Below are positions 1 to 7,658 of a stretch of DNA of 37,084 nucleotides, one piece after another. Source of the stretch: Mesoaciditoga lauensis cd-1655R = DSM 25116 (lineage in GTDB: Bacteria > Thermotogota > Thermotogae > Mesoaciditogales > Mesoaciditogaceae); NCBI RefSeq assembly GCF_000745455.1, contig NZ_KN050690.1, positions 1 to 37,084 on the forward strand, given 5' to 3'. The position numbers were made by a program, and so were the translations under genes. The first letter of the stretch is position 1, and each line of letters opens with the position of its first letter. The notes under the pieces were generated by a model. That model was not told the origin of the DNA. It saw only the letters and a program-made list of their open reading frames with translations, and did no database searches.

Positions 1-1
1 A

Positions 2-112
2 AGATATTCGTTCTATACGAGATTTAGAAATGAGATGATTTATGCCGGGCTTAGGAATGTTTTCTTTGAAAAGCTGAACGAGTTCAAGATTACTCACAGG
101 CGCTTTAGATAA
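2..112 (+). CDS. 3' end of an unidentified gene (partial)
   Basis: An open frame enters from the left window edge and runs 36 codons to a TAA. The visible peptide is rich in Arg, Phe and Lys and ends in THRRFR. I do not recognise the family, and 36 residues are too few to judge. It lies on the same strand as rpsF, and about 190 bp of non-coding sequence containing the rpsF promoter follows, so it probably ends the preceding transcription unit. It could be a chance frame. Confidence 0.4.
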   Translation, partial: RYSFYTRFRNEMIYAGLRNVFFEKLNEFKITHRRFR

Positions 113-199
113 TATTAACTTTCATTTGTTAATTTGGGGCCCTGTCAGGAAGAGATGATAAATTTTCTAAAAGACCTTAAAATGTAACTCAGAGAACTT

Positions 200-219
200 C
201 GCGTAAAGACGCGTAAAGA
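200..219 (+). repeat. perfect tandem 10-mer upstream of rpsF promoter
   Basis: The 10-mer CGCGTAAAGA occurs twice back to back, followed by a looser third echo (aatataaaga). It ends about 27 bp upstream of the extended -10 of the rpsF promoter, roughly where an activator or the alpha C-terminal domain could bind. Function is unknown. Confidence 0.5.
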
Positions 220-246
220 AAATATAAAGAATTCTTTTGAAAAAGA

Positions 247-255
247 TGTTATAAT
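247..255 (+). promoter_or_regulatory. extended -10 promoter for the rpsF operon
   Basis: TGTTATAAT is a perfect extended -10 (TGn plus TATAAT). No good -35 hexamer lies 16-18 bp upstream, which is typical of extended -10 promoters. It would start transcription near 262, just at the beginning of the hairpin that precedes rpsF. Confidence 0.6.
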
Positions 256-259
256 CACT

Positions 260-295
260 TTGCCCGCTCTGCTATGAAAGTTTGAGCAGGGCCAA
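260..295 (+). ncRNA. candidate S6:S18-binding leader RNA of rpsF
   Basis: The leader can fold as an outer TTG/CAA stem (260-262 with 293-295), an asymmetric bulge CCCG (263-266) containing the trinucleotide CCG, and an inner 7-bp stem CTCTGCT/AGCAGGG (267-273 with 285-291) closed by an 11-nt loop. A bulged CCG between two stems just before rpsF is the hallmark of the known S6:S18 autoregulatory motif, which mimics the 16S rRNA site bound by the two proteins. Both rpsF and rpsR lie downstream in this operon. The fold was made by eye; an alternative GCCCGCTC/GAGCAGGGC pairing is also possible. Confidence 0.45.
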
Positions 296-318
296 TCAAG
301 TCCATGGGAGGTAAGAAA

Positions 319-804
319 ATGAGGATTTACGAGACGATGTTCATCATCGATCCAAATCTCGAAGATGCCGCACGAGATGAGCTGGCAAACAGAGTGAAAT
401 CCTGGATCGAGGAAAAGGTCAAAGGTGAAATAAGAACCTTTGACAGATGGGGAATGCGCCAACTCGCGTACAGAGTTGACAAATTCCTTCAAGGAGATTA
501 CACCGTAGCGGTGTTTAATGCTGACCCACAAAATGTGAAGGCATTGGAAGACATGTACAGAATTACTCCACAGATATTCAGATGGATGGTTTTCAGGAGA
601 GAAGATCTTGAAAAGCATTACAACGCTGAAGCTGAAAAAGTAGAGGAAAGTCCAGAAGTTTCAGAAACGGAAACGGTTGAAGAAGTGAACAGTGAAGCCG
701 TCGTTGCAGAAGAACCAAAAGAAGCTGAAAAAGTGGAAGAAGTTGTAGAAACACAAGAAGAACCTCAAGAGGAACCCAAGAAAGATGAAGGTGAAAACTC
801 TTGA
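319..804 (+). CDS. rpsF: 30S ribosomal protein S6 with acidic C-terminal tail
   Basis: This is small-subunit protein S6, which binds the central domain of 16S rRNA together with S18. The N-terminus MRIYETMFIIDPN and the core motifs RTFDRWGMRQLAYRV are classic S6. The globular domain covers about residues 1-98. After it comes a tail of about 60 residues made almost entirely of Glu, Val, Ala and Pro, making the protein 161 aa against about 95-135 in most bacteria. The ATG at 319 was chosen because GGGAGGT at 306-312 sits at proper spacing; an upstream ATG at 304 overlaps that ribosome-binding site. The stop overlaps the ssb start. The acidic tail resembles the Glu-rich S6 tails of other bacteria, but its role is unknown here. 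Confidence 0.96.
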   Translation: MRIYETMFIIDPNLEDAARDELANRVKSWIEEKVKGEIRTFDRWGMRQLAYRVDKFLQGDYTVAVFNADPQNVKALEDMYRITPQIFRWMVFRREDLEKHYNAEAEKVEESPEVSETETVEEVNSEAVVAEEPKEAEKVEEVVETQEEPQEEPKKDEGENS

Positions 805-1229
805 ACTATAACAAGGTAATTCTTGTTGGAAGGATAACTCACGATCCGGAGCTGAAAGCCACAACAAGTGGAACCGAGATCGTCAATTTTCAGCTTGCCG
901 TTAACAGATATGGAAAAGACAAACAGGCTGATTTCTTCAGAATAGTTTGTTTTGGAAGAAGCGCCGAGTTTGTCAGTACATACGTAAAAAAGGGAACACT
1001 CTTGTTGGTTGAAGGCAGCTTAAGAAACAATGTGTGGGAAGACAGCACTGGACAAAAACGTAGTAACACCGAGATCATAGCCAACAGAGTGGAAATTATG
1101 GAGAAAAAAGGTAGCAATACGTTCGAAGAAGCCCCGAGCACTCCTGATGAGGAACCCGAAGAGGATATTCCCGAAATAAACGAGGGAGAAGAACTCGAAG
1201 GCGACGAGGGCGACGAAATACCTTTTTGA
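801..1229 (+). CDS. ssb: single-stranded DNA-binding protein
   Basis: SSB coats single-stranded DNA during replication, recombination and repair. Residues 1-105 form the OB-fold with the usual start MNYNKVILVGRITHDPEL and FFRIVCFGRSAEFVSTYVKKG. An acidic, flexible linker leads to the C-terminal tip GDEIPF, the conserved peptide that docks partner proteins (DDDIPF-like). The 142-aa length is normal. The start is TTG at 801, overlapping the rpsF stop as TTGA, with GAAGGTG upstream, so translation is probably coupled to rpsF. The placement between rpsF and rpsR is widespread in bacteria. Confidence 0.96.
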   Translation: MNYNKVILVGRITHDPELKATTSGTEIVNFQLAVNRYGKDKQADFFRIVCFGRSAEFVSTYVKKGTLLLVEGSLRNNVWEDSTGQKRSNTEIIANRVEIMEKKGSNTFEEAPSTPDEEPEEDIPEINEGEELEGDEGDEIPF

Positions 1230-1251
1230 TATCTATGGAGGTGTGTGAATA

Positions 1252-1479
1252 ATGGCAGGAAAGCCAAGAATGAGAAAAAAAAGAAAATGCATGTTCTGTT
1301 CAAATAAAGTTACGTATATAGATTATAAAGACCTGAAGGTTTTAAAAAAATACATGAGTGATAAAGGTAAAATCTTACCAAAGAGAGTTACAGGTACGTG
1401 CGCTAAACACCAAAGAATGCTTTCAAAAGCCATAAAGCGCGCAAGACAGATGGCGTTACTACCTTACACCAAGAACTAA
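1252..1479 (+). CDS. rpsR: 30S ribosomal protein S18, zinc-binding type
   Basis: S18 is the partner of S6 on the small-subunit platform. The 75-aa protein carries the family signature [27 protein letters not shown]. Cys13, Cys16, Cys50 and His53 give a C-x2-C...C-x2-H set, so this is the zinc-binding (C+) form of S18, which many genomes replace with a Cys-free paralogue. AGGTGTGTG precedes the ATG. It follows ssb by 22 bp in the S6-SSB-S18 operon and would be co-regulated through the rpsF leader. Confidence 0.97.
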   Translation: MAGKPRMRKKRKCMFCSNKVTYIDYKDLKVLKKYMSDKGKILPKRVTGTCAKHQRMLSKAIKRARQMALLPYTKN

Positions 1480-1481
1480 AA

Positions 1482-1504
1482 AAGAGGCCGGTTATCGGCC
1501 TCTT
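1482..1504 (+). terminator. intercistronic hairpin between rpsR and rplI
   Basis: A perfect 9-bp stem AAGAGGCCG/CGGCCTCTT closes the 5-nt loop GTTAT directly after the rpsR stop. There is an A-run before the stem but only TT after it, so on the + strand it is at best a weak terminator, attenuator or mRNA stabiliser. In the reverse direction it would have a proper U-tract. It may lower expression of rplI and downstream genes relative to rpsF-ssb-rpsR. Confidence 0.5.
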
Positions 1505-1533
1505 AAAGTATTGAAAGTTTGGGGGCGATTTAT

Positions 1534-1992
1534 GTGAAAGTTTTGCTCTTACAAGACGTAAAAGGGCTTGGAAAAAGTGGAGATATAGTTAAAGCGTCTG
1601 ATGGCTACGCGAGGAATTATCTTATTCCAAAAAAGATGGCCGTGGTTGCCACACCAGATGTCGTAAAAAAAGTCGAATTACAAAGAAAAGCTCAAGAAAA
1701 GAAACGGCAAGAGGAGATCAAAAAGGCCAGTGAGAAATTAAACGAACTTATGAAAGGTGTACTCGTGATCCATGCCAAAGCAGGTAAAGGAGAAAAGCTT
1801 TACGGAGCCGTAACTTCCGCTGATATTGCTAAAAAGATATCAGAGTACCTGGGCGAAGAGTTCGATAGAAAAAATATAGATATGGAACCTATAAAGAGTT
1901 TGGGAACCTTTGATGTCAAAATCAAACTTGGAAACGGTGTATCTGGTAAGATAAAGGTAAAAGTGGAGCGTGAGGAGACAGAGAAAAATTGA
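1534..1992 (+). CDS. rplI: 50S ribosomal protein L9
   Basis: L9 binds 23S rRNA near the L1 stalk with its N-terminal domain and extends away from the ribosome. The N-terminus MKVLLLQDVKGLGKSGDIV followed by DGYARNYLIPKKMA is diagnostic. A Lys/Glu-rich connecting helix spans about residues 48-80, followed by the C-terminal domain with GKLYGAVTSADI-like sequence. The GTG at 1534 was chosen because the G-rich ribosome-binding site (1520-1526) lies about 8 bp upstream. That gives 152 aa, close to the usual 149. The stop overlaps the TTG of the next gene. Confidence 0.96.
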   Translation: MKVLLLQDVKGLGKSGDIVKASDGYARNYLIPKKMAVVATPDVVKKVELQRKAQEKKRQEEIKKASEKLNELMKGVLVIHAKAGKGEKLYGAVTSADIAKKISEYLGEEFDRKNIDMEPIKSLGTFDVKIKLGNGVSGKIKVKVEREETEKN

Positions 1993-2837
1993 AGTTGATG
2001 ATATCCTCAAAAGCCCTCTACTCCACCTGGATGTATTATTCTCCAGACCGCATGCTCATAGATTGTGGAGAAGGAGCGAGCACTTACCTTGGAAACAAGG
2101 CTTTTGCCGTTAAGCGTGTGTTTATAACCCATGGACACGCGGATCATATAGCAGGTTTGTGGGGATTGGTTAATACCAGAAACAACGCAATGGGTGATAA
2201 AGAAAAAGCGCTCGAGATCTACTATCCAAAAGGCGGAAAATCCGTAGAAGAATTCTTAGATTTTATATTGAGGGTTAACAGTGACCTTAAATACAATCTA
2301 ACGATAAAGCCCTTGGAACTCGGTGAAGAAATCGTACTTCATAGGACAGGCTCAGCGCAAAGGGTTATAAGACCGTTTAGAACTCATCATACGGTGAGCG
2401 AAATAAGCTTTGGATACAACATTTACGAAAAGCGGAAAAAGCTCAAAGAAGAGTACAGGTCCCTTTCGCAGAAAGAAATAATGGAGTTGGTTAAAGAAGT
2501 CGGAAGAGAAAAGATAACGCTGGAGTACGAACATAAGATTTTAACGGTGAGCGGGGACGCTACACCTATAAAAGTGGAAAACGCTTGGGAAACCGATGTG
2601 CTTGTCCATGAAGCCACTTTTTTGGATGAAGGTGATAGAAAAGGAAACAACCATTCATCTGTCAAAGAAGTGTTGGAGCTCGCCAAAAAAGCCCATGTAA
2701 AATCCGTCATACTTTATCACATCTCGACGCGTTACGAAAGAAAAGTGAAAAGGTTGATAAACAAGGCCATAGAGGAAGTAAACATAGAGATTCCCGTGAT
2801 GTACGTCCATCCGTCAAGGATTTTTACCATGAATTGA
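1989..2837 (+). CDS. rnz: ribonuclease Z (tRNase Z)
   Basis: This metallo-beta-lactamase-fold endonuclease trims tRNA 3' ends. The zinc motif THGHADHIAGL is at residues 47-57, with more ligands in VSGDATP (Asp), VHEATF, NNHSS and LYHIS. At 282 aa it matches the short bacterial type; the T. maritima enzyme is of this size and is known to cut after an encoded CCA. All three tRNA genes in this window encode CCA, which fits. It starts at TTG overlapping the rplI stop (TTGA), so it is probably translationally coupled. No long flexible arm is obvious. Confidence 0.9.
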   Translation: MKLMISSKALYSTWMYYSPDRMLIDCGEGASTYLGNKAFAVKRVFITHGHADHIAGLWGLVNTRNNAMGDKEKALEIYYPKGGKSVEEFLDFILRVNSDLKYNLTIKPLELGEEIVLHRTGSAQRVIRPFRTHHTVSEISFGYNIYEKRKKLKEEYRSLSQKEIMELVKEVGREKITLEYEHKILTVSGDATPIKVENAWETDVLVHEATFLDEGDRKGNNHSSVKEVLELAKKAHVKSVILYHISTRYERKVKRLINKAIEEVNIEIPVMYVHPSRIFTMN

Positions 2838-2847
2838 GGTGTGAAAA

Positions 2848-3282
2848 ATGGGTTTCCTTGCAATGTGGATCGTGTTGGGTTTGGTTTTGTGTACGGCTGA
2901 AATTTTCATTCCCTCATTTTTCATCTTTTGGTTCGGCTTGGGGGCGTTCGCTGCTGGCATAGTTTCCATTTTCTTCGGTTTTGTAATTCAATTGGTGATT
3001 TTTATAACCGTTTCTGCACTTCTTGTCATCTTCACTAGACCTATCGTGTTGAACATTCTCCTGCGACACGAATCTCCAAAAAAGATAAATATAGACGAAA
3101 TAATAGGGAAAAAAGCAATAGTCATAGAACACATAAACCCTCTTGAAGATACCGGAAAAGTGAAGATAAACGGTGAAATATGGAGGGCAATGACCGTTGA
3201 TGGATCATCTGTTGAAATAGGAAACTACGTGAAAATTGTTAGGGTTGAGGGTACCTTGCTCAAAGTAAAAAAGGAGGGATAA
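2848..3282 (+). CDS. NfeD-like membrane protein
   Basis: This is a short NfeD family protein (144 aa, without the N-terminal protease domain). Two or three hydrophobic helices occupy about residues 3-70 (start MGFLAMWIVLGLVLCTAEIF). A soluble OB-fold-like domain follows at about 85-144 (IGKKAIVIEHINPLEDTGKVKINGEIWRA is typical, as is VEGTLLKVKK at the end). NfeD proteins nearly always sit beside SPFH/stomatin genes and are thought to assist them in membrane microdomains. Here the SPFH gene follows after one base. GAGGTG precedes the ATG. Confidence 0.88.
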   Translation: MGFLAMWIVLGLVLCTAEIFIPSFFIFWFGLGAFAAGIVSIFFGFVIQLVIFITVSALLVIFTRPIVLNILLRHESPKKINIDEIIGKKAIVIEHINPLEDTGKVKINGEIWRAMTVDGSSVEIGNYVKIVRVEGTLLKVKKEG

Positions 3283-3283
3283 T

Positions 3284-4222
3284 ATGAACATAATAGGAAT
3301 GAGCGTAATTGCTTTGGTGATTCTCATCTTCTTACTCATTTTGGCCGCAAAGGGAATAAAAACTGTGCGTCCTTATGAAAAAGGGCTAATAGAAAGGCTG
3401 GGAAAGTTTAGAAGAGAAGTAGATTCTGGCCTCCACCTGATAATTCCATTTTTTGATAGAATGATAAAAGTTGACATGCGGGAGCATGTGATAGATGTTC
3501 CGCCGCAGGAAGTTATAACAAAAGATAACGTTGTTGTAGCTGTAGATGCCGTCATATACTATGAAGTTTCAGACGCTTTTAAAGTGGTATACAACGTTAA
3601 AAATTTTGAATCGGCTGCGATCAAACTGGCACAAACGAATTTGAGAAACGTCATCGGAGAGTTGGAGCTGGATCAAACGCTTACTTCGCGTGAAAGGGTA
3701 AACGCAAAATTGAGAGAAGTGTTGGACGAAGCAACGGATAAATGGGGTGTAAGGATAACCAGAGTTGAGCTTAAAAAGATAGATCCTCCAAAGGACATCA
3801 CCGATGCGATGAGCCAGCAGATGAAAGCCGAACGTACTAAGAGAGCTGCCATATTGGAAGCAGAAGGGATAAAACAATCTAAAATCTTGGAAGCGGAAGG
3901 CCAAAAGAAATCTGCTATTTTGAGAGCTGAAGGGCAGGCTGCGGCCATAGAAAAGATGGCTGACGCTCAGAAGTACAAATTACAAATAGAAGCAGAAGGT
4001 CAAGCGTTAGCCATAATGAAAGTATTTGATGCCATTCATTCAGGAAATCCAACGCCCGATCTTTTAACGGTAAAATATCTTGAGGCTCTTGGAACCATTG
4101 CAAATGGGAAATCAACGAAGATATTCCTGCCTTTTGAAACCTCTGGTGTTCTTTCAAGCCTTGGTGCTATTGGGGAGATGTTCAAAAAAATAGAAAACGA
4201 TAAGGGGGAGGAAAAAGCGTAA
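3284..4222 (+). CDS. SPFH/stomatin family membrane protein (QmcA-like)
   Basis: One N-terminal transmembrane helix (about residues 5-23) is followed by the SPFH/Band 7 domain (about 25-190), starting with the characteristic IKTVRPYEKGLIERLGKF and containing MREHVIDVPPQEVITKDNVVV. A long Ala/Glu/Lys helix follows with the repeated unit LEAEG(I/Q)K. The protein is 312 aa, close to bacterial stomatins and QmcA. These proteins oligomerise and organise membrane proteins or proteases. It is paired with the NfeD gene immediately upstream (1-bp gap, ribosome-binding site AAGGAGGG). Confidence 0.92.
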   Translation: MNIIGMSVIALVILIFLLILAAKGIKTVRPYEKGLIERLGKFRREVDSGLHLIIPFFDRMIKVDMREHVIDVPPQEVITKDNVVVAVDAVIYYEVSDAFKVVYNVKNFESAAIKLAQTNLRNVIGELELDQTLTSRERVNAKLREVLDEATDKWGVRITRVELKKIDPPKDITDAMSQQMKAERTKRAAILEAEGIKQSKILEAEGQKKSAILRAEGQAAAIEKMADAQKYKLQIEAEGQALAIMKVFDAIHSGNPTPDLLTVKYLEALGTIANGKSTKIFLPFETSGVLSSLGAIGEMFKKIENDKGEEKA

Positions 4223-4768
4223 TTGGATGTATTAGAATTCTTAAGAAATAATGGCATAGAATCCCTTTTTATAAGCGTAGCGGGTTTTATCATCGCGTTA
4301 TGGTACATTCGTGGAAGAATAGTTGATAAAAAGAATGTCAGCAAAGGATATCTGAAATATTTTCACGATCTTTTTCCCATGGGGATGATGCTCTTTGGTG
4401 TGTATTCCTCCCATACCGTTGAGCCTCTTTTCGGAGGAAGCGTTATGGTGCTTGCCACCTTCATATACATAGTTAATTACGTTGCCCCAAGCATAGATAA
4501 GTACGACAACGTTCATCGGACCACAATTTTGTCTTTGGGATACACAAGGCAGGAGTATGCGATAAGGTATCTTTTTCCAAAGACGAGAAGAATGTGGTTC
4601 AGTGCTGTGCTTAATTTCTTCGTTTGGCAGTGGACAGCGTTAATGTGGTTTGATGTCTTAAAAGACGAAGGACTAAAAAAAATAAACATGATGTTTTTGA
4701 TTTCATCGCTTGCGTTTATGATCCTCGGAATCGTTATTTCCATTTTGAAAAATTACAAAGAGGAATAA
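4223..4768 (+). CDS. hypothetical integral membrane protein
   Basis: I do not recognise this 181-aa protein. Four or five hydrophobic segments are visible (about residues 10-27, 48-65, 70-90, 122-142 and 152-172), joined by basic loops such as RGRIVDKKN and PKTRRMW. It begins at TTG directly after the stop of the SPFH gene, with GGGGGAGG about 12 bp upstream. It therefore belongs to the nfeD-SPFH transcription unit and may function with it in the membrane. No catalytic motif is seen. Confidence 0.75.
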   Translation: MDVLEFLRNNGIESLFISVAGFIIALWYIRGRIVDKKNVSKGYLKYFHDLFPMGMMLFGVYSSHTVEPLFGGSVMVLATFIYIVNYVAPSIDKYDNVHRTTILSLGYTRQEYAIRYLFPKTRRMWFSAVLNFFVWQWTALMWFDVLKDEGLKKINMMFLISSLAFMILGIVISILKNYKEE

Positions 4769-4777
4769 GGTGATAAA

Positions 4778-5197
4778 ATGGAAGCTAAAACGAAATTGGG
4801 TACTTTTGAAATAGACGAAAAAGAGATCATCCTTTTCAAAAATGGATTGCCAGGATTTGAAAACTTGCGAAGATTTTGCTTGATTTCCCGTGCAGACACA
4901 GAGCCAATAAAGTGGCTTGTTTCTTTGGAAGATGAACGCGTTGCTTTGCCCGTCGTGGATCCCTGGATAATATTAGGTGACTATTCTTTCGAATTGAACA
5001 AAGAAACTCTGGGAAAATTGGAAAACCCAACAAAAGATCGGACATTGGTGATGGTCGTCATAGACCTTCATTCGGAAAACGTGAGCGCTAACATGGCTGC
5101 ACCCATCGTTATAAATCTGGACAAAGGTGTTGGAGAGCAAATCATATTGGAAGATGAAAGATATTCCATTAGGCACCCCTTAAAAGGCGGGAAGTGA
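4778..5197 (+). CDS. fliW: flagellar assembly factor FliW
   Basis: FliW binds flagellin and antagonises the translational repressor CsrA, tying flagellin synthesis to export. The 139-aa sequence has the family start [21 protein letters not shown], then [18 protein letters not shown], with NMAAPIVIN and YSIRHPL at the end. It is followed by csrA with an overlap of a few bases, the standard partner-switch pair. AAGGTGAT precedes the ATG. Confidence 0.95.
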   Translation: MEAKTKLGTFEIDEKEIILFKNGLPGFENLRRFCLISRADTEPIKWLVSLEDERVALPVVDPWIILGDYSFELNKETLGKLENPTKDRTLVMVVIDLHSENVSANMAAPIVINLDKGVGEQIILEDERYSIRHPLKGGK

Positions 5198-5202
5198 TAA
5201 AA

Positions 5203-5427
5203 ATGCTCGTTCTTAGGAGAAAAATTGGAGAGGGGATAATAATCGGAAAGAACGTGATAATTCGTATCCTTGATATAGAACAAGGCGATGTTAAAATCGG
5301 CATAGAAGCACCAAAAGACGTAAAAATTCTAAGGGAAGAACTTTACAAAGAAATCGCGAATACCAACGTTGAGGCGAAGGATTTCAACATATCCCGTGCA
5401 AAAGATCTTTTCAGAAAGGGTGAGTAA
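5203..5427 (+). CDS. csrA: translational regulator CsrA
   Basis: CsrA is a homodimeric RNA-binding protein that recognises GGA motifs near ribosome-binding sites and represses translation, classically of flagellin. The start [15 protein letters not shown] and [19 protein letters not shown] are diagnostic. The ATG at 5203 gives the canonical MLVL N-terminus (74 aa). A GTG at 5194 would add MIK and overlap the fliW stop, which is less likely. It lies directly after fliW, its antagonist. Confidence 0.95.
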   Translation: MLVLRRKIGEGIIIGKNVIIRILDIEQGDVKIGIEAPKDVKILREELYKEIANTNVEAKDFNISRAKDLFRKGE

Positions 5428-5428
5428 A

Positions 5429-5719
5429 ATGGATATAACAAATAAATTGGTTGAACATTTGGAAAACCTTGCAAAACTTAAATTGACTGAAAAAGAAGTT
5501 GAAAATCTAAAAAAAGACATGGCAAGCATTTTGGACTACATGAAACTCTTAGACGAAGTTGATGTTGAAGGGTATGAAGCTATGAGAAGCCCCGTGAAGG
5601 AAAATATGAAGCCGAGAGAAGACGTTCCAATTCCTTCTGATCCATCTAAAATATTGAGAGAAGCTCCAAAACTCGAAAAGAATTTGATAAAAGTTTCCTC
5701 TATTCATGCAACAAAATAA
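5429..5719 (+). CDS. gatC: Asp-tRNA(Asn)/Glu-tRNA(Gln) amidotransferase subunit C
   Basis: GatC stabilises the GatA-GatB amidotransferase that makes Gln-tRNA or Asn-tRNA by transamidation. The 96-aa product shows the small helical GatC pattern: LAKLKLTEKEVENLKKDMASILDYM, then LDEVDVEGYEAM, and the Arg/Glu-Asp-Val/Pro extension REDVPIPSDPSKILREAP. The ATG at 5429 lies 1 bp after csrA with AAGGGTGAG upstream. gatA and gatB are not in the window, so the complex is encoded at separate loci. Confidence 0.93.
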   Translation: MDITNKLVEHLENLAKLKLTEKEVENLKKDMASILDYMKLLDEVDVEGYEAMRSPVKENMKPREDVPIPSDPSKILREAPKLEKNLIKVSSIHATK

Positions 5720-6059
5720 CACTTCCCTTGGAAAGTTGGGAGAGGACCTGGCATGCGAGTATCTTAAAAAGTCCCACTACAAGATAATAGAAAGAAATTT
5801 CAGGACGAAATTTGGAGAGATAGACATCATAGCCAAAAGGAAAAAGCAGCTGGTGTTTGTGGAAGTTAAGTACGGATCAAAGGATGCGTATTTGCGCGTT
5901 AACAGAAAAAAATTCGAAAAGATCTCATTCACGGCCCAGATGTTCTTAAGAGAAAAGGGAGATTTTGGCACGAATTCCTACAGAATAGATGTCATCGCGG
6001 TTACAAAGGAAAGAGAAATCTTCCATTTTGAAGACGTGGCAAAAGACTTTTGGAGGTGA
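5706..6059 (+). CDS. YraN family (UPF0102) putative endonuclease
   Basis: This small protein (117 aa) has a restriction-endonuclease-like fold. The family signature is LGKLGEDLACEYLKKSHYKIIERNFRTKFGEIDIIA, followed by LVFVEVKY, giving the E...D-x(n)-E-x-K arrangement of PD-(D/E)xK nucleases (Glu in GEIDII and the EVK triad). The biological role of YraN/UPF0102 is not settled; a link with recombination or repair is suspected. It overlaps the end of gatC by 14 bp. Confidence 0.88.
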   Translation: MQQNNTSLGKLGEDLACEYLKKSHYKIIERNFRTKFGEIDIIAKRKKQLVFVEVKYGSKDAYLRVNRKKFEKISFTAQMFLREKGDFGTNSYRIDVIAVTKEREIFHFEDVAKDFWR

Positions 6060-7165
6060 AAGGTACGCATTTTACAAAGCCAACAGAGGCTGAAATAGAA
6101 GTCTTGAAGGTATGGGAAGGGAAAGGAAAATATTACGCAGAATTGGCTTCCAGCCCATTCTATCCTGATGGGTTTGGAGGCCAAATAGGTGACAGAGGAT
6201 TTATAGGCGAAGCTCAGGTTTTATACGTGCCCAGCGAAAAGGTTGTGGAAATAGATAAGCCTATAGAAAAAGGAACCTTTTTGGCAAAAACAGATATCAA
6301 AAGAAGAGAAGAAATAGCTCGCCAGCACACGGCGCAGCACATATTATCCGCGGCGATGGAAAAATTGTTTGATGCCCAAACTGTGGGGTTTCATATGGGG
6401 GAAGATTCCACGACTGTGGATATCGATTCAGATGTTACCGTAGATTTTGAAAAGGTGATGGAAGTATCAAACGATGTTATTTTAAGCGATTTAGAGGTGA
6501 AAGAAATTATCACTTCCCCTGAGGAAGCCAAAAATTACGACTTGAGAAAGCTCTCAGATAAAGCCATAAAATCTGGTGAAGTGAGAATTATAAAGATCGG
6601 AGAATTCGATCTGAACGCTTGCGGTGGATTCCATGTTTCAAGAACGGGGGAAATTGGAAGTGTTAGAATCACCCATTCGGAACGTGTCAAAGGCAACCTC
6701 ACCAGGATTTGGTTTGTGGCTGGAAAAAGAGCTTTAAACGACTGTTTGGAAAAAGAGAAAGTGCTTAATGAAAGTTCAAGGCTGTTCGATGCCTCTTGGA
6801 GAGACCTCAAAAAGCGAATAGAAAAAACGCTTTCCGAATTGAAAGAGAAGAATTCAAAGCTCAAAAAAACCGCCCAATCGCTCGGTGAATACACGGCAAA
6901 AGAGATAAAACCAAACGATATTTTGAAAGTAGATGAAATCGTTGCATCCTACGTATCACGTTCAAGGCAGGACATTCCTTATCTGTTGATTTTTTCTCCG
7001 AATAACGCAACGGTTTGTATTCCACAAAAAAGCAAAGAAGAAGTGATGAAGTGGGCTCGCAACGAAGGATTTAAAGGTGGTGGAAAAGGGCCGGTATATC
7101 GCTTTGCCTTTGACGACTTCTCAAAATTCAAAAATTCATTTTTGGATTTCGTAAAAGAAAAATGA
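6056..7165 (+). CDS. alanyl-tRNA editing protein, AlaX-long type
   Basis: This trans-editing enzyme should hydrolyse mischarged Ser- or Gly-tRNA(Ala). It matches the editing half of AlaRS: a beta-barrel start with FYPDGFGGQIGDRG, the zinc motif HTAQH (about residues 91-95) and the second half CGGFH (about 188-192). A coiled-coil follows (about 245-285), then a DHHA1-like C-terminal domain ending in GFKGGGKG. At about 369 aa it is the long AlaX form. The start is uncertain: a strong GGAGGTG (6052-6058) lies on top of the in-frame TTG (6050) and GTG (6056), and no ATG, GTG or TTG lies at normal spacing downstream. GTG at 6056 is given because it overlaps the yraN stop as GTGA. Confidence 0.85.
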   Translation: MKGTHFTKPTEAEIEVLKVWEGKGKYYAELASSPFYPDGFGGQIGDRGFIGEAQVLYVPSEKVVEIDKPIEKGTFLAKTDIKRREEIARQHTAQHILSAAMEKLFDAQTVGFHMGEDSTTVDIDSDVTVDFEKVMEVSNDVILSDLEVKEIITSPEEAKNYDLRKLSDKAIKSGEVRIIKIGEFDLNACGGFHVSRTGEIGSVRITHSERVKGNLTRIWFVAGKRALNDCLEKEKVLNESSRLFDASWRDLKKRIEKTLSELKEKNSKLKKTAQSLGEYTAKEIKPNDILKVDEIVASYVSRSRQDIPYLLIFSPNNATVCIPQKSKEEVMKWARNEGFKGGGKGPVYRFAFDDFSKFKNSFLDFVKEK

Positions 7166-7395
7166 TAAGGATTATTTCAAAAGTAACGAGTTACGTTTTA
7201 CAGATATATGCAAGTTCATTAGTTTTATGCATTGCCTTCTTGCTTGGGCGATACTCCATTGAGATAAATCATGTAGAATCTCGTCATGTGGGAATTGATA
7301 CCTGGTTAACCACTTTGATTCCCAATTCAATAGTTTTCGAAGTTGAACACGAATTTATGCATGTGCACAAAATAAGATTTTATTCAAAAAGTTAG
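7162..7395 (+). CDS. hypothetical small membrane protein
   Basis: A 77-codon frame starts with ATG overlapping the alaX stop as ATGA, the coupling style used throughout this window. It encodes a hydrophobic helix at about residues 12-30 (VLQIYASSLVLCIAFLLG) and a polar tail with several His. I do not recognise it, no ribosome-binding site stands out, and it runs into the repeat region. It may be a real coupled gene or a chance frame. Confidence 0.35.
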   Translation: MIRIISKVTSYVLQIYASSLVLCIAFLLGRYSIEINHVESRHVGIDTWLTTLIPNSIVFEVEHEFMHVHKIRFYSKS

Positions 7396-7445
7396 AACAG
7401 AAGTAATTCTGGAAAATGAAGGTTGCTTACGCACATTAAAAGGAA

Positions 7446-7625
7446 TTTTTTGAAGTTTTGTCAAAACTGATTCAGACGTATATCCATACAAGATGCTCAT
7501 AACAAGAGCCCGCTGCATACAAACGTCCTGTTAGATTCGCTTTCTCGGCACATCCTGTGCCTCCAGCTCTGTTATTTCACATCTTGTATGCCGTCTTCAT
7601 ATGTTAAAACAGAAACTTCAAAAAA
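7446..7625. repeat. long nested palindromic repeat, copy D
   Basis: Outer arms TTTTTTGAAGTTTTGTC/AAAAC (7446-7466) and GTTAAAACAGAAACTTCAAA (7603-7625) are inverted. Inside are a perfect 11-bp pair CATACAAGATG/CATCTTGTATG (7485-7495 and 7580-7590) and an ATAACA-GAGC pair. The centre shares TTCGCTTTCTCGGCACATCC with copies A and B. It is the most diverged member of the family, in the same orientation as A and B. Confidence 0.75.
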
Positions 7626-7658
7626 TGGGAGAGAAAGGCAGAAAAAACATGATTAATC

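Noticed and set aside
120-180. Possible terminator of the leading partial gene (GGGGCCCTGTCAGG)
   Set aside because: Only 3-4 bp can pair and there is no U-tract.
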